This document shows positions 30,130 to 39,023 of a DNA stretch of 64,000 nucleotides, piece by piece; the first letter of the stretch is position 1; each line of letters opens with the position of its first letter. The translations under genes were made by a program, and so were the position numbers. Below the pieces are notes generated by a model. The model did no database searches. It saw only the letters and a list, made by a program, of their open reading frames with translations, and was not told the origin of the DNA. Where the stretch lies: NCBI RefSeq assembly GCF_001641285.1, contig NZ_CP014841.1, forward strand, positions 1,116,001-1,180,000, in the 5' to 3' direction. Source of the stretch: Dyella thiooxydans. Lineage in GTDB: Bacteria; Pseudomonadota; Gammaproteobacteria; Xanthomonadales; Rhodanobacteraceae.

Positions 30130-30157
30130 CCGTCGCGCCCGGCAAGGCAGGCGCGAC
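30130..30157 (-). terminator. hairpin between rodZ and yfgM
   Basis: On the minus strand GGTCGCGCC pairs with GGGCGCGAC around TGCCTTGCC. It lies in the 165-bp gap after rodZ. Without a T-run it may be an attenuator or a processing site rather than a terminator. Confidence 0.35.
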
Positions 30158-30176
30158 CGGGTCGGTGGGTGGCGCC

Positions 30177-31160
30177 TCAGGCGCCGGCGGGAACCGCCTT
30201 GCCGTCCTGGATCTGGATGCGGAAATGGGCAACGTTCGCCCGGCGATAGGGATCGAGCGACAGCGACTTGCCATCCACGCTCACGGACGCCCCGCCCGCG
30301 TTGCCCAGGCGTATCTCCAGCGGGGTCGCGCTGTGATAAGTGCGGTGCGTACCGGCAGGGAGCAGGCCGTACTCCAGCCGGGTGCCATCTTCCGACGTGA
30401 TCTCGACCCAGCTCGCGTCGGTCAGGGCGAGCGTCAGGACATGCCCGCCCTGCCCCGCATCGACGGTGGCCGGGCTGGCCGGTGCCGCCGGCTTGACCGC
30501 ATCGGCGGCCATGTTGGGAACCATCGACGCGAGCAGAGGCTGCTCGTCCTCGCTCTTCGCCGCCGGAAGGGCCGCCGAGGCTGCAGTGGGCGTCTGCCCC
30601 GCCATCGGGCTGCCAGATGCCTGAATCTCCTGCTGCGCCACGGGAGACGCGTCGAGCGGGGCGAGATGGGCGATGTCGCGACTAAGGGTGCCGCGGATAC
30701 CCAGCCACACCACCGGAACCACGATCACCGCGGTAAGCACCACGTACGTTGCCGCCGTCGCGTAGCGCTCCAGCAGGTAGCGTGAGTGCGAGATGCCTCC
30801 GGTAGCCACCAGCTCGGGCTCGCTGCGGCGGCGGATGCGCGACACCTCCGCCTGAATCAGCGAGTCCTCGATACCGAGATAACGGCCGTACTTGGTGATG
30901 TAACTGCCCAGGTAGACCCGGTAGTCGATGCCATCGTGGCGATCGTCCTCAAGCTGGCGCAGTACGCGCGTCGGCAACTTCAGTTGCTGGCCGCAGGACT
31001 CGACGTCCAGTCCGCGCGACTGGCGCGCCGAGCGCAGGCGCTGGCCGAACGTGATCTCGGAGGCCTCATTGGAAAGGGCATCCGGCCAGGCGCCGACCTG
31101 ACTGGAGTGCTCCGCTTCGGGTGAAGTCCGGTCTTGCATCGAGGGCGGGACAGAATTCAT
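30177..31160 (-). CDS. rodZ: RodZ-like cytoskeletal membrane protein
   Basis: A 327-residue bitopic protein. Residues about 38-105 form an Xre-like helix-turn-helix (TFGQRLRSARQSRGLDVE, LKLPTRVLRQLEDD) that in RodZ binds MreB rather than DNA. A membrane segment at about 136-155 (YVVLTAVIVVPVVWLGI) is followed by a low-complexity Ala/Pro periplasmic linker and a C-terminal DUF4115 beta domain (ASWVEITSEDGTRLEYGLL). It shapes the cell by linking MreB to the elongasome. Its ATG overlaps the pilW stop. Confidence 0.93.
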   Translation of the reverse strand: MNSVPPSMQDRTSPEAEHSSQVGAWPDALSNEASEITFGQRLRSARQSRGLDVESCGQQLKLPTRVLRQLEDDRHDGIDYRVYLGSYITKYGRYLGIEDSLIQAEVSRIRRRSEPELVATGGISHSRYLLERYATAATYVVLTAVIVVPVVWLGIRGTLSRDIAHLAPLDASPVAQQEIQASGSPMAGQTPTAASAALPAAKSEDEQPLLASMVPNMAADAVKPAAPASPATVDAGQGGHVLTLALTDASWVEITSEDGTRLEYGLLPAGTHRTYHSATPLEIRLGNAGGASVSVDGKSLSLDPYRRANVAHFRIQIQDGKAVPAGA

Positions 31161-31951
31161 GGACGGGAGCTTTGATCGAGGCTGCGGGCCTGGTCCGAGT
31201 CCGGAAACTGGCTCAGCAAGCGCTGGCGATACGACTGGGCAGCGTCCTTATTGCCCAAGCGGGATTCGATCTGCATGCCGAGCAGGTAGGCATCGGCTGT
31301 CGGATGGCCGAGTGCATCGAAGCGCTGCAGGAAAGCACTCGCGTGGAAGGCGTCGCCGGTCTTGTAGAGGGCGCTCGCCAGTTGGAACAGCGCCTCTGCA
31401 TTGTTCGGATTGCGCTGCAGCGCATCGCGGAAATCGTTCTCGGCCGCCGCTTCGCGCCCCGCCTTGATCTGGCAGATGCCGGCATTGGTCAGCGCAACAT
31501 CCGGCGTCTTGTAGAACGGGTCGGTGATCGCCTTGCGGAAATAGGTCTCCGCTTCCACCGGCTTGCCGATGCGGCACAGAAAGGCGCCGAGGTTGTTGTT
31601 CGGGCCGCCGCGGTTCGGTTCGAGCTCGACCGCGCGCCGGTAGTGCTGCTCGGCGTGGGTCAGGTCGTTGATCTTTTCGTACACCACCGCGATCACGGTA
31701 TGCGCCGGTGCGTAGTTCTCGTCGAACTGCAGCGCCAGGGTGAGCTTCTGCAATGCGGTCTGCAGGTCGCCCGTCTCCAGGTAATGCTGACCCAGGTCGG
31801 TGTGGATGCGCGCTGCATCCTCGGCCTGATCGGATTTGCTGGTCGTAGGAAGGTGGTCCCCGGAACTGTTGTCGCCGGAGCTGCCATTCACGGTGACACA
31901 CCCGGCCAGCAACGCGCACAACAACAGTCCGCTCCAACGATCAACCCGCAT
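31157..31951 (-). CDS. pilW: type IV pilus biogenesis lipoprotein PilW (PilF)
   Basis: A 264-residue secreted lipoprotein with about six tetratricopeptide repeats, such as [18 protein letters not shown] and [20 protein letters not shown]. The signal peptide has LLAGCVTV as lipobox. In Pseudomonas and Xanthomonas it is the pilotin that takes the PilQ secretin to the outer membrane. Placement between rlmN and rodZ is conserved. The start overlaps the last 11 bp of rlmN. Confidence 0.92.
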   Translation of the reverse strand: MRVDRWSGLLLCALLAGCVTVNGSSGDNSSGDHLPTTSKSDQAEDAARIHTDLGQHYLETGDLQTALQKLTLALQFDENYAPAHTVIAVVYEKINDLTHAEQHYRRAVELEPNRGGPNNNLGAFLCRIGKPVEAETYFRKAITDPFYKTPDVALTNAGICQIKAGREAAAENDFRDALQRNPNNAEALFQLASALYKTGDAFHASAFLQRFDALGHPTADAYLLGMQIESRLGNKDAAQSYRQRLLSQFPDSDQARSLDQSSRP

Positions 31952-33092
31952 GGACAGCCCCCTGATCCAGACGTTTGAGAAATTCGGCTTGTCGCCGCGT
32001 TCGATCCAGCACCTGCCCCTTCAACTGCCCGCACGCGGCATCGATGTCGTCTCCGCGGGTCCGTCGCAGCATCGTGAGGATGCCTGCGTTGAGCAACTGC
32101 GTCTGGAAGGCCCGGATCGTATCGGCGTCCGAGCGTTCAAAACGTGTCCCAGGGAACGGATTGAACGGGATCAGATTGACTTTGCAGGTGGGAAGCTTGC
32201 GCATGAACCTGATCAGCTGGCGCGCGTGCTCCGGCTGGTCGTTCACCCCCTTCATGAGGGTGTACTCGAAGGTGATCGAGGTGCGCGGCTTGCGGGCGAT
32301 CCAGCGCTGGCAGGCCTCGGTCAGTTCGGCGATCGGGTAACGCTTGTTGAGCGGCACCAGCTCGGTACGCAGCTCGTCGTTGGCCGCGTGCAGCGACACC
32401 GCCAGCGACACGTCGATGGCCTCCGAGAGCTTGTCGATCATCGGCACCAGGCCGGCAGTCGACAGCGTGACGCGCTTGGAAGCCAGGCCGAAACCGAGAT
32501 CGTCGCGCATCAGGCTCATCGCCTTGACGACGTTGTCGAAGTTCAGCAGCGGCTCGCCCATGCCCATCATCACCACGTTGGTGATGCGGCGGTTCTGGTG
32601 GGTGATGTTGCCAAGGTACTTGGCCGCCACCCACATCTGGCCGATCACTTCGGCCGTGGACAGGTTGCGGTTGAAGCCCTGGGTGGCGGTTGAGCAGAAC
32701 TGGCAGTTGAGACCGCAGCCGACCTGCGAGGACACGCACAGCGTGCCCCGGGTCGGCTCCGGAATGTACACCGCCTCGATGGCGTTGCCGCCATCCATGC
32801 CGAGCAGCCATTTGTGGGTGCCGTCGGCAGCGCCCTTGTCGAACAGGGTCTTGGGCGGACCGACGTAGCACGTGGCTTCGAGCTTGGCGCGCAGCGCCTT
32901 GCCCACGTCGGTCATCTTGCCGAAGTCGCTCTCCAGGTGGTGGTAGATCCACTTCATCACCTGCTCGGCGCGATACGGCTTCTCGCCGATCTGCGTGAAG
33001 AAATCACGCAGGCCCTGGCGATCGAAATCGAGCAGATTGACCTTTTCCCCGGCATCTGCCGGGACGGTCGGGATGTGTACCACCTGGTTCAC
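31941..33092 (-). CDS. rlmN: 23S rRNA/tRNA (adenine-C2)-methyltransferase RlmN
   Basis: A 383-residue radical SAM methyltransferase acting on A2503 of 23S rRNA and A37 of some tRNAs. The cluster motif is CGLNCQFC, and the two further cysteines for methyl transfer are expected in VSSQVGC and near the end (DIDAACGQL). I use the GTG at 33092, eight bases after GAGGCAG. The frame stays open through ndk, but that part is the shadow of ndk. It lies 10 bp downstream of ndk. Confidence 0.95.
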   Translation of the reverse strand: MNQVVHIPTVPADAGEKVNLLDFDRQGLRDFFTQIGEKPYRAEQVMKWIYHHLESDFGKMTDVGKALRAKLEATCYVGPPKTLFDKGAADGTHKWLLGMDGGNAIEAVYIPEPTRGTLCVSSQVGCGLNCQFCSTATQGFNRNLSTAEVIGQMWVAAKYLGNITHQNRRITNVVMMGMGEPLLNFDNVVKAMSLMRDDLGFGLASKRVTLSTAGLVPMIDKLSEAIDVSLAVSLHAANDELRTELVPLNKRYPIAELTEACQRWIARKPRTSITFEYTLMKGVNDQPEHARQLIRFMRKLPTCKVNLIPFNPFPGTRFERSDADTIRAFQTQLLNAGILTMLRRTRGDDIDAACGQLKGQVLDRTRRQAEFLKRLDQGAVHAG

Positions 33093-33102
33093 GGCAACTG
33101 CC

Positions 33103-33528
33103 TCAGCGCGGAAAGACTTCCGTCTCGGCGAAGAAATACGCGATCTCGACCTTGGCGGTCTCGGTGGCGTCCGAACCGTGCACGGCATTGGCGTCGATCG
33201 ACTCGGCGAAGTCGGCGCGGATCGTGCCCGGCTTGGCTTCCTTCGGGTTGGTCGCACCCATCAGCTCGCGATGCGCCAGCACGGCGTTCTCGCCCTGCAG
33301 CACGCTGATGACCACCGGGCCGGAGATCATGAACTCGACCAGCGCGTTGAAGAACGGACGCTCCTTGTGCACCGCGTAGAAGCCTTCGGCCTCCTTGCGC
33401 GACAGGTGCTTCATCTTGGCGGCGACGATCTTCAGGCCGGCCTTCTCGAAGCGGGCGTAGATCTCGCCGATGACGTTCTTGGCGACGGCGTCGGGCTTGA
33501 TGATGGAAAGGGTGCGCTCGAGCGCCAT
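33103..33528 (-). CDS. ndk: nucleoside diphosphate kinase
   Basis: A 141-residue enzyme that balances nucleoside triphosphates through a phospho-histidine. The start [15 protein letters not shown], the nucleotide-binding [18 protein letters not shown] and the active-site [12 protein letters not shown] are textbook. Length matches the family. It heads the run ndk-rlmN-pilW-rodZ. Confidence 0.98.
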   Translation of the reverse strand: MALERTLSIIKPDAVAKNVIGEIYARFEKAGLKIVAAKMKHLSRKEAEGFYAVHKERPFFNALVEFMISGPVVISVLQGENAVLAHRELMGATNPKEAKPGTIRADFAESIDANAVHGSDATETAKVEIAYFFAETEVFPR

Positions 33529-33679
33529 ACAGATGTGCTCCGAAAAACGGGGATAGGAAAGTTTCGTATATAGGCCGGAAAATCCGGCGCAAAGATGCCA
33601 AAACCGTCAAGGAATGAGGATTTAGCACAAGAAAGTTTGACAGATTCTAGCCTAATCGCAAGCCGGACCGCGCCGGCTG

Positions 33680-33735
33680 CAAACGTTCGTTTGACTGCCG
33701 GCGAGGCCCGCGCGTATGCTCAAACGATCGTTTGA
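33680..33735 (+). promoter_or_regulatory. psrA promoter flanked by two PsrA-type operators
   Basis: CAAACG-TT-CGTTTG at 33680-33693 and the perfect 16-bp palindrome TCAAACGATCGTTTGA at 33720-33735 both fit the PsrA consensus (S)AAAC-N2-4-GTTT(S). Between them lie TTGACT (33691-33696) and TATGCT (33715-33720), 18 bp apart. The -35 overlaps the first operator and the -10 abuts the second, so binding should block the promoter and give autorepression. Confidence 0.75.
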
Positions 33736-33762
33736 TTCTGCCGTGGGCGGTGGCTGTCTACC

Positions 33763-34377
33763 GTGAACAGTTCGACCTCGACCAAGGAACGCATCCTCAC
33801 CGCCGCCGAGGCGCTGTTCGCCCAGCGCGGCTTCGACGGTGCCTCGTTGCGCCAGCTGACATCGGCCGCCGGGGTCAATCTGGCGGCAGTGAATTACCAC
33901 TTCGGCTCCAAGGAAAAGCTGGTCGAGCAGGTGTTCAAGCGCCGCCTGGACGCGCTGAACCAGCACCGCCTCGCCGAGCTGGCCAAGGTTGCCGGCAAGC
34001 CCACGACCCGGCTGGAAGACGTGCTGGCGGCCTATATACGTCCTGCGCTGGAACTTTCGCACGAAGGCAACGGTTCGCTGTTCATGCGCGTGCTGGCGCG
34101 CGCGTTCGCCGAGCACGACGACACCCTGCGCCAGTTCCTGTCGGAGAACTACGGCCACGTGATGAAGCAGTTCACCGCCGAGTTCGCCCGGCTGCTGCCG
34201 CATCTGGACAGGGCCGAGCTGTACTGGCGCATCGACCTGGTGACCGGCGCGCTGACCCATGCGATGTCCGGCTTCGGCATGATCCAGCGCAAGGACGACG
34301 TCAGCGAGCAGCAGCACCGCGAGCAGACTGCCGCGCACCTGATCCGCTTCGCGGCCGCGGGCCTGAGCCACCCCTGA
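33763..34377 (+). CDS. psrA: TetR-family fatty-acid-responsive regulator, PsrA-like
   Basis: A 204-residue regulator. The helix-turn-helix is in residues about 8-55: ILTAAEALFAQRGFDGASLR then LTSAAGVNLAAVNYHFGSKE. The whole length resembles Pseudomonas PsrA, including a C-terminal part with SLFMRVLARAF and the YWRIDLVTGAL and MSGFGMI stretches. PsrA represses beta-oxidation genes and releases DNA on binding long-chain fatty acids. Two matching operators upstream and beta-oxidation genes downstream agree. The start is GTG at 33763. In Xanthomonads the same role is given to a FadR/PsrA-like TetR. Confidence 0.88.
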   Translation: MNSSTSTKERILTAAEALFAQRGFDGASLRQLTSAAGVNLAAVNYHFGSKEKLVEQVFKRRLDALNQHRLAELAKVAGKPTTRLEDVLAAYIRPALELSHEGNGSLFMRVLARAFAEHDDTLRQFLSENYGHVMKQFTAEFARLLPHLDRAELYWRIDLVTGALTHAMSGFGMIQRKDDVSEQQHREQTAAHLIRFAAAGLSHP

Positions 34378-34457
34378 CCCATTTCACCGGATTGCCACGG
34401 CGGTCCGGTCCACTTGTCGTGTCCGAACCCCAATCGTTCGATCGTATGGAGAAGCCA

Positions 34458-36845
34458 ATGACTGCTGCATCAACCTCCTCTACCGCGCTTCGCATCCGCA
34501 AGGCCGCGGTGCTGGGCGCCGGTGTGATGGGCGCGCAGATCGCCGCCCACCTCACCAATGCCGGCGTCGAGACCGTGTTGTTCGACCTGCCCGCCAAGGA
34601 AGGTCCCAAGAGCGGCATCGCGATCAAGGCGATCGAGCACCTGAAGAAGCTCTCGCCGGCCCCGCTGGCCGACAAGAACCTGGCCGGCGCGATCATCCCG
34701 GCCAACTACGACGAGCACCTGGATCACCTGAAAGACGTCGACCTGGTGATCGAGGCGATCGCCGAGCGGATGGACTGGAAGCTGGACCTCTACCGCAAGA
34801 TCGCGCCGCACGTCTCGGCCACCGCCGTGCTGGCCTCCAACACCTCCGGCCTGTCGATCAACGGCCTGGCCGAGGCGCTGCCGGAAGAGATGCGCCACCG
34901 CTTCACCGGCGTGCACTTCTTCAATCCGCCGCGCTACATGCACCTGGTGGAAGTGATCCCCACCCGCCTCACCGACCCGGCCGTGGTCGACGGCCTGGAA
35001 GCCTTCCTGACCACCACGGTCGGCAAGGGCGTTGTGATCGCCAAGGACACCCCGAACTTCATAGGCAACCGCATCGGCGTGTTCTCGATCCTCTCCACGA
35101 TGTACCACACCGAGCAGTTCAAGCTCGGCTTCGACACGGTGGATGCGCTGACCGGCCCGGCGCTGGGCCGCCCGAAGAGCGCGACCTACCGCACCGCCGA
35201 CGTGGTCGGCCTGGACACCATGGCCCACGTCATCAAGACCATGGCCGACACCCTGCCGGAAGACCCCTGGCACCAGTATTTCAAGGCGCCGGTGTGGCTG
35301 ACCGCGCTGATCGAGAAGGGTGCGCTGGGCCAGAAGACCGGCGGCGGCTTCTACAAGAAGATCGGCAAGGAGATCCAGGTGCTGGACCTGGCCAGCGAGG
35401 GTTTCCGCACCTCCGAGCAGAAGCCGTCCGACGAAGTCGCGGCGATCCTCGCGATCAAGGACCCGGCGGAGAAGTTCGGCAAGCTGCGCGCTTCGTCCGA
35501 CCCGCAGGCACAGTTCCTGTGGGCGATCTTCCGCGACCTGTTTCACTACACTGCCTACCACCTGGCCGACATCGCCGACACCGCGCGTGACGTCGACTTC
35601 GCGATCCGCTGGGGCTACGGCTGGAAGCTCGGTCCGTTCGAGACCTGGCAGGCCGCCGGCTGGCAGCAGGTCGCCGGCTGGATCGCCGAGGATATCGCCG
35701 CCGGCAAGGCCATGAGCAACGCTCCCCTGCCCGCCTGGGTCACCGACGGCCGCGCCGGCGTGCACGGCAAGGACGGTTCGTGGTCGGCCAGCGCCGGCCA
35801 GTACAAGCCGCGCTCGAACCACCCAGTCTATGCGCGCCAGCTGTTCCCCGATCCGATCCTGGGCGAGAAGTTCGACCAGGGCACCACGGTGTGGGAGAAC
35901 GAGGGCGTGCGCCTGTGGACGCTGGGCGACGACGGCGTCGGCATCCTCTCGTTCAAGACCAAGATGAACACCGTCAACGACTTCGTGCTCGACGGCGTGC
36001 AGCAGGCCATCAGGATCGCCGAGGAAAAGCTCAAGGCCGTGGTGATCTGGCAGACCGGCGAGCCGTTCTCCGCCGGCGCCGACCTCAAGGGCGCGCTGGG
36101 CCTGCTGCAGGCGGGCAAGTTCGACGACTTCGAGAAGATGGTCGCCAACTTCCAGGCCACCAGCATGGCGATCAAGTTCGCGCTGGTGCCGGTGGTCTCG
36201 GCCGTGCGCGGCATGGCCTTCGGTGGCGGCTGCGAGTTCCAGATGCACTCGGCGCGCACCGTGGCGGCGCTGGAAAGCTACATTGGCCTGGTCGAGGCGG
36301 GTGTCGGCCTGCTGCCGGCCGGCGGCGGCCTGCACGAGCTGGCGGTCCGCGCGGCCAAGGCCAACCCGGCCGATCCGTTCGAGGAGCTGAAGAAGGTGTT
36401 CGAGACCGTGGCGATGGCCAAGGTCTCCTCCAGCGCGCTGGAAGCGAAGGCGATGGGCCTGCTGCGCGACAGCGACGTGGTGGTGTTCAACGCCTACGAG
36501 CTGCTCTACGTGGCCAAGAAGGTCGCGCTCGGCCTGTCCGAGCAGGGCTACCGCCCGCCGATGCCGGGCCGCGCCGTGCCGGTGGCCGGCGATGTCGGTA
36601 CCGCCACCTTCAAGGCCTCGCTGGCCAACCTGCAGGAGGGCTATTTCGCCTCGCCGCACGACATCGACATCGCCAGCCGCATCGCCGACTGCCTCTGCGG
36701 CGGTGCGATCGAGCGCGGTTCGCCCGTCGACGAAGCCTGGCTGCTGGCGCTGGAGCGCAAGCACTTCGTGGCACTGGCCAAGACCGAGAAGACCCAGGCG
36801 CGCATCGCCCACACGATGAGCACCGGCAAGCCGCTGCGTAACTGA
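34458..36845 (+). CDS. 3-hydroxyacyl-CoA dehydrogenase / enoyl-CoA hydratase (FadN type)
   Basis: A 795-residue beta-oxidation enzyme with dehydrogenase first and hydratase last, the reverse of E. coli FadB/FadJ and like B. subtilis FadN. The NAD-binding part is VLGAGVMGAQIAAHL. The dehydrogenase core has NTSGLSIN, GVHFFNPPRYMHLVEV and KDTPNFIGNRIG. The crotonase part has FSAGADLKGAL, AFGGGCEFQMHSA and LVEAGVGLLPAGGGLHEL (catalytic Glu). I start at the ATG at 34458, six bases after GGAG. An ATG four codons earlier is also possible. It is likely co-transcribed with psrA and the thiolase. Confidence 0.93.
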   Translation: MTAASTSSTALRIRKAAVLGAGVMGAQIAAHLTNAGVETVLFDLPAKEGPKSGIAIKAIEHLKKLSPAPLADKNLAGAIIPANYDEHLDHLKDVDLVIEAIAERMDWKLDLYRKIAPHVSATAVLASNTSGLSINGLAEALPEEMRHRFTGVHFFNPPRYMHLVEVIPTRLTDPAVVDGLEAFLTTTVGKGVVIAKDTPNFIGNRIGVFSILSTMYHTEQFKLGFDTVDALTGPALGRPKSATYRTADVVGLDTMAHVIKTMADTLPEDPWHQYFKAPVWLTALIEKGALGQKTGGGFYKKIGKEIQVLDLASEGFRTSEQKPSDEVAAILAIKDPAEKFGKLRASSDPQAQFLWAIFRDLFHYTAYHLADIADTARDVDFAIRWGYGWKLGPFETWQAAGWQQVAGWIAEDIAAGKAMSNAPLPAWVTDGRAGVHGKDGSWSASAGQYKPRSNHPVYARQLFPDPILGEKFDQGTTVWENEGVRLWTLGDDGVGILSFKTKMNTVNDFVLDGVQQAIRIAEEKLKAVVIWQTGEPFSAGADLKGALGLLQAGKFDDFEKMVANFQATSMAIKFALVPVVSAVRGMAFGGGCEFQMHSARTVAALESYIGLVEAGVGLLPAGGGLHELAVRAAKANPADPFEELKKVFETVAMAKVSSSALEAKAMGLLRDSDVVVFNAYELLYVAKKVALGLSEQGYRPPMPGRAVPVAGDVGTATFKASLANLQEGYFASPHDIDIASRIADCLCGGAIERGSPVDEAWLLALERKHFVALAKTEKTQARIAHTMSTGKPLRN

Positions 36846-36849
36846 TGAG

Positions 36850-36931
36850 CCGTCATCCCGGCGAAAGCCGGGATCCAGCGACTCACTACCGTTTGAAGAC
36901 ACTGGGTTCCGGCTTTCGCCGGAATGACGAT
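36850..36931. repeat. bipartite palindromic repeat, short form, copy 5
   Basis: CCGTCATCCCGGCG-AA-AGCCGGGATCCAG at the left and CTGGGTTCCGGC-TTTC-GCCGGAATGACG at the right match copy 1 in plan and length. It fills most of the space between the dehydrogenase/hydratase and thiolase genes of one operon. It could shape messenger stability between them. Confidence 0.85.
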
Positions 36932-36981
36932 CAAAAACTTGGGCGTCGCCGCGCTACGCGCGACGCCACGGAGCAAGCACC

Positions 36982-38190
36982 ATGACCAAGCAAGTACAGG
37001 ACGCCTACATCGTCGCCGCCACCCGCACCCCGGTCGGCAAGGCGCCGCGCGGCGTGTTCCGCAACACCCGTCCGGACGACATGCTCGCCCACGTGATCCG
37101 CGCCGTGATGGCGCAGGCGCCGGGCGTCGATCCGCACCGCATCGAGGACGTGATCGTCGGCTGTGCCATGCCCGAGGCCGAGCAGGGCATGAACGTGGCG
37201 CGCATCGGCGCCCTGCTCGCCGGCCTGCCGTACACCGTGCCCGGCGTGACCATCAACCGCTTCTGCTCGTCCGGCGTGCAGGCCATCGCCATGGCCGCCG
37301 ACCGCATCCAGCTCGGCGTGGCCGACCTGATGATCGCGGCCGGCACCGAGAGCATGAGCATGGTGCCGATGATGGGCCACAAGGTGGCGATGAACCCGGC
37401 CATCTTCGCCAACGACGAGGATCGCGCCATCGCCTACGGCATGGGCATCACCGCCGAGAAGGTGGCCGAGCAGTGGAAGGTCACCCGCGAGCAGCAGGAT
37501 GCCTTCGCGGTGGAAAGCCACCGCCGCGCGCTGGCCGCCATCGCCGCCGGCGAGTTCAAGGACGAGATCACCCCGTTCCAGCTCGACGACCACTATCCGG
37601 ACCTCGCCACCGGCGGCATCAAAACCGACAGCCGCCTGATCGACACCGACGAGGGCCCGCGCGCGGGCACCACGATGGAGGTGCTGGCCAAGCTGCGCAC
37701 GGTGTTCCGCAATGACCGCTTCGGCGGCTCGGTGACTGCCGGCAACTCCTCGCAGATGTCCGACGGCGCCGGCGCGCTGCTGCTGGCCAGCGAGAAGGCG
37801 ATCAAGGAGTTCAACCTGACCCCGATCGGCCGCTTCGTCGGCTACTCGGTGGCCGGCGTGAAACCGGAGATCATGGGCATCGGTCCGAAGGAAGCGATCC
37901 CCAAGGCGCTCAAGCAGACCGGCATCTCGCAGGACCAGCTGGACTGGATCGAGCTCAACGAGGCGTTCGCCGCGCAGGCGCTGGCGGTGATCGGCGACCT
38001 CGGTCTGGACCCGGCCAAGGTCAACCCGCTGGGCGGCGCCATCGCGCTGGGCCACCCGCTGGGCGCCACCGGTGCGGTGCGTGCCGCCACCCTGCTGCAC
38101 GGCATGCGCCGCCGCAAGCAGAAGTACGGCATGGTGACCATGTGCATCGGCACCGGCATGGGTGCGGCAGGCGTGTTCGAATCGCTCTGA
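36982..38190 (+). CDS. acetyl-CoA C-acyltransferase (3-ketoacyl-CoA thiolase)
   Basis: A 402-residue thiolase for the last step of beta-oxidation, the partner of the preceding dehydrogenase/hydratase. The nucleophile is in INRFCSSGVQ, the general bases in GHPLGATGAVR and CIGTGMG. The YIVAATRTPVGK opening is standard. FadA and FadI are both possible names. The pairing with a FadN-type partner suggests a FadA-like role. A strong terminator follows. Confidence 0.95.
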   Translation: MTKQVQDAYIVAATRTPVGKAPRGVFRNTRPDDMLAHVIRAVMAQAPGVDPHRIEDVIVGCAMPEAEQGMNVARIGALLAGLPYTVPGVTINRFCSSGVQAIAMAADRIQLGVADLMIAAGTESMSMVPMMGHKVAMNPAIFANDEDRAIAYGMGITAEKVAEQWKVTREQQDAFAVESHRRALAAIAAGEFKDEITPFQLDDHYPDLATGGIKTDSRLIDTDEGPRAGTTMEVLAKLRTVFRNDRFGGSVTAGNSSQMSDGAGALLLASEKAIKEFNLTPIGRFVGYSVAGVKPEIMGIGPKEAIPKALKQTGISQDQLDWIELNEAFAAQALAVIGDLGLDPAKVNPLGGAIALGHPLGATGAVRAATLLHGMRRRKQKYGMVTMCIGTGMGAAGVFESL

Positions 38191-38210
38191 TCCGCGATCC
38201 GGTTCGAACG

Positions 38211-38245
38211 AAAAAGCGCCGCAGCGATGCGGCGCTTTTTCTTTT
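38211..38245 (+). terminator. intrinsic terminator after the thiolase gene
   Basis: AAAAAGCGCCGCA, loop GCGA, TGCGGCGCTTTTT, followed by more T. The perfect 13-pair stem with flanking A- and T-runs would work in both directions, so it may also stop the ABC permease gene transcript coming from the right. Confidence 0.92.
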
Positions 38246-38261
38246 GGGGCAAACACCTCAC

Positions 38262-39023
38262 TCAGCCGGTCTCGCTCCTGTCGAAGTGCCATAGCCCCAG
38301 GCCCGCCATCAGCAGGCCACCGAGCGATCCCACGACGACCACCTGCATCAGGTGGTTGGATTGACGCGCGAGCACCTGCACCGGCATCGACCAGGGAAAC
38401 CACGGGCCGAACCGGGCCGACTGGCCGATCAGGAACCCGGCCACCGTACCGGCCACGCCAACGAACACCGACGTGGTGAAGCTTTGCCAGCGTATGGCCA
38501 CCCAGGCCTGCAGCGCGATCATCAGGCCAGCGGCAGCCACACACGCGCTTGCATGGACGGCCAGCCAACGCCACGGCGCCGGACCGGCGATGCCGAACGC
38601 CGGCTGCGTATGCATGATCACCCAGCCGGCCAGCGGCGTAGCGAGGGCGAGCAAGGCGGTCGCCATCACCACCATCGCTGCCAGCACGAACAGCTTGGCC
38701 GCGTAGTGGCTCCAGCGCGGCAACGGCAGCGCCAGCAGGTGCTTCCAGGTCTGCGGGCCGTGTTCCATGTTCGCCAGCAAGGCCGCCTGCAGGGTCACGA
38801 ACAGCGGCAGCATCAGAAACACCCACAGCACGAACAATCCACTGGCAAAGCGCATCCAGGCCTCCTGCCCGCTGAGCGACGAGGGCCCATGCAGCCGGCT
38901 CAGGCTGATCTGCAGCACGCTCAGCAGCACCACCAGCATCGGCGCCAGCACCACCATCCAGGCCGCCAGGGTATGCCGCAGCTTCACCTGCTCGGCGGCC
39001 AGTGCCCGACCCAGTGCGCTCAT
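38262..39023 (-). CDS. ABC transporter permease (lantibiotic-immunity/BcrB-like)
   Basis: A 253-residue inner-membrane protein with about six membrane segments (for example MVVLAPMLVVLLSVLQI, FVLWVFLMLPLFVTLQAAL and VAGTVAGFLIG). It is the membrane half of a small ABC exporter with the ATPase in the preceding gene. The cytoplasmic loop EHGPQTWKHLLALPLPRWSH is typical of the ABC2/BcrB-type permeases linked to peptide antibiotic resistance. The ATG at 39023 overlaps the ATPase stop. The substrate is unknown. Confidence 0.85.
   Translation of the reverse strand: MSALGRALAAEQVKLRHTLAAWMVVLAPMLVVLLSVLQISLSRLHGPSSLSGQEAWMRFASGLFVLWVFLMLPLFVTLQAALLANMEHGPQTWKHLLALPLPRWSHYAAKLFVLAAMVVMATALLALATPLAGWVIMHTQPAFGIAGPAPWRWLAVHASACVAAAGLMIALQAWVAIRWQSFTTSVFVGVAGTVAGFLIGQSARFGPWFPWSMPVQVLARQSNHLMQVVVVGSLGGLLMAGLGLWHFDRSETG

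Noticed and set aside
36850-36931. The repeat after the dehydrogenase/hydratase gene as an intrinsic terminator
   Set aside because: It forms hairpins but has no T-run, and the thiolase of the same pathway follows within about 50 bp before a clear terminator, so full termination here is unlikely.
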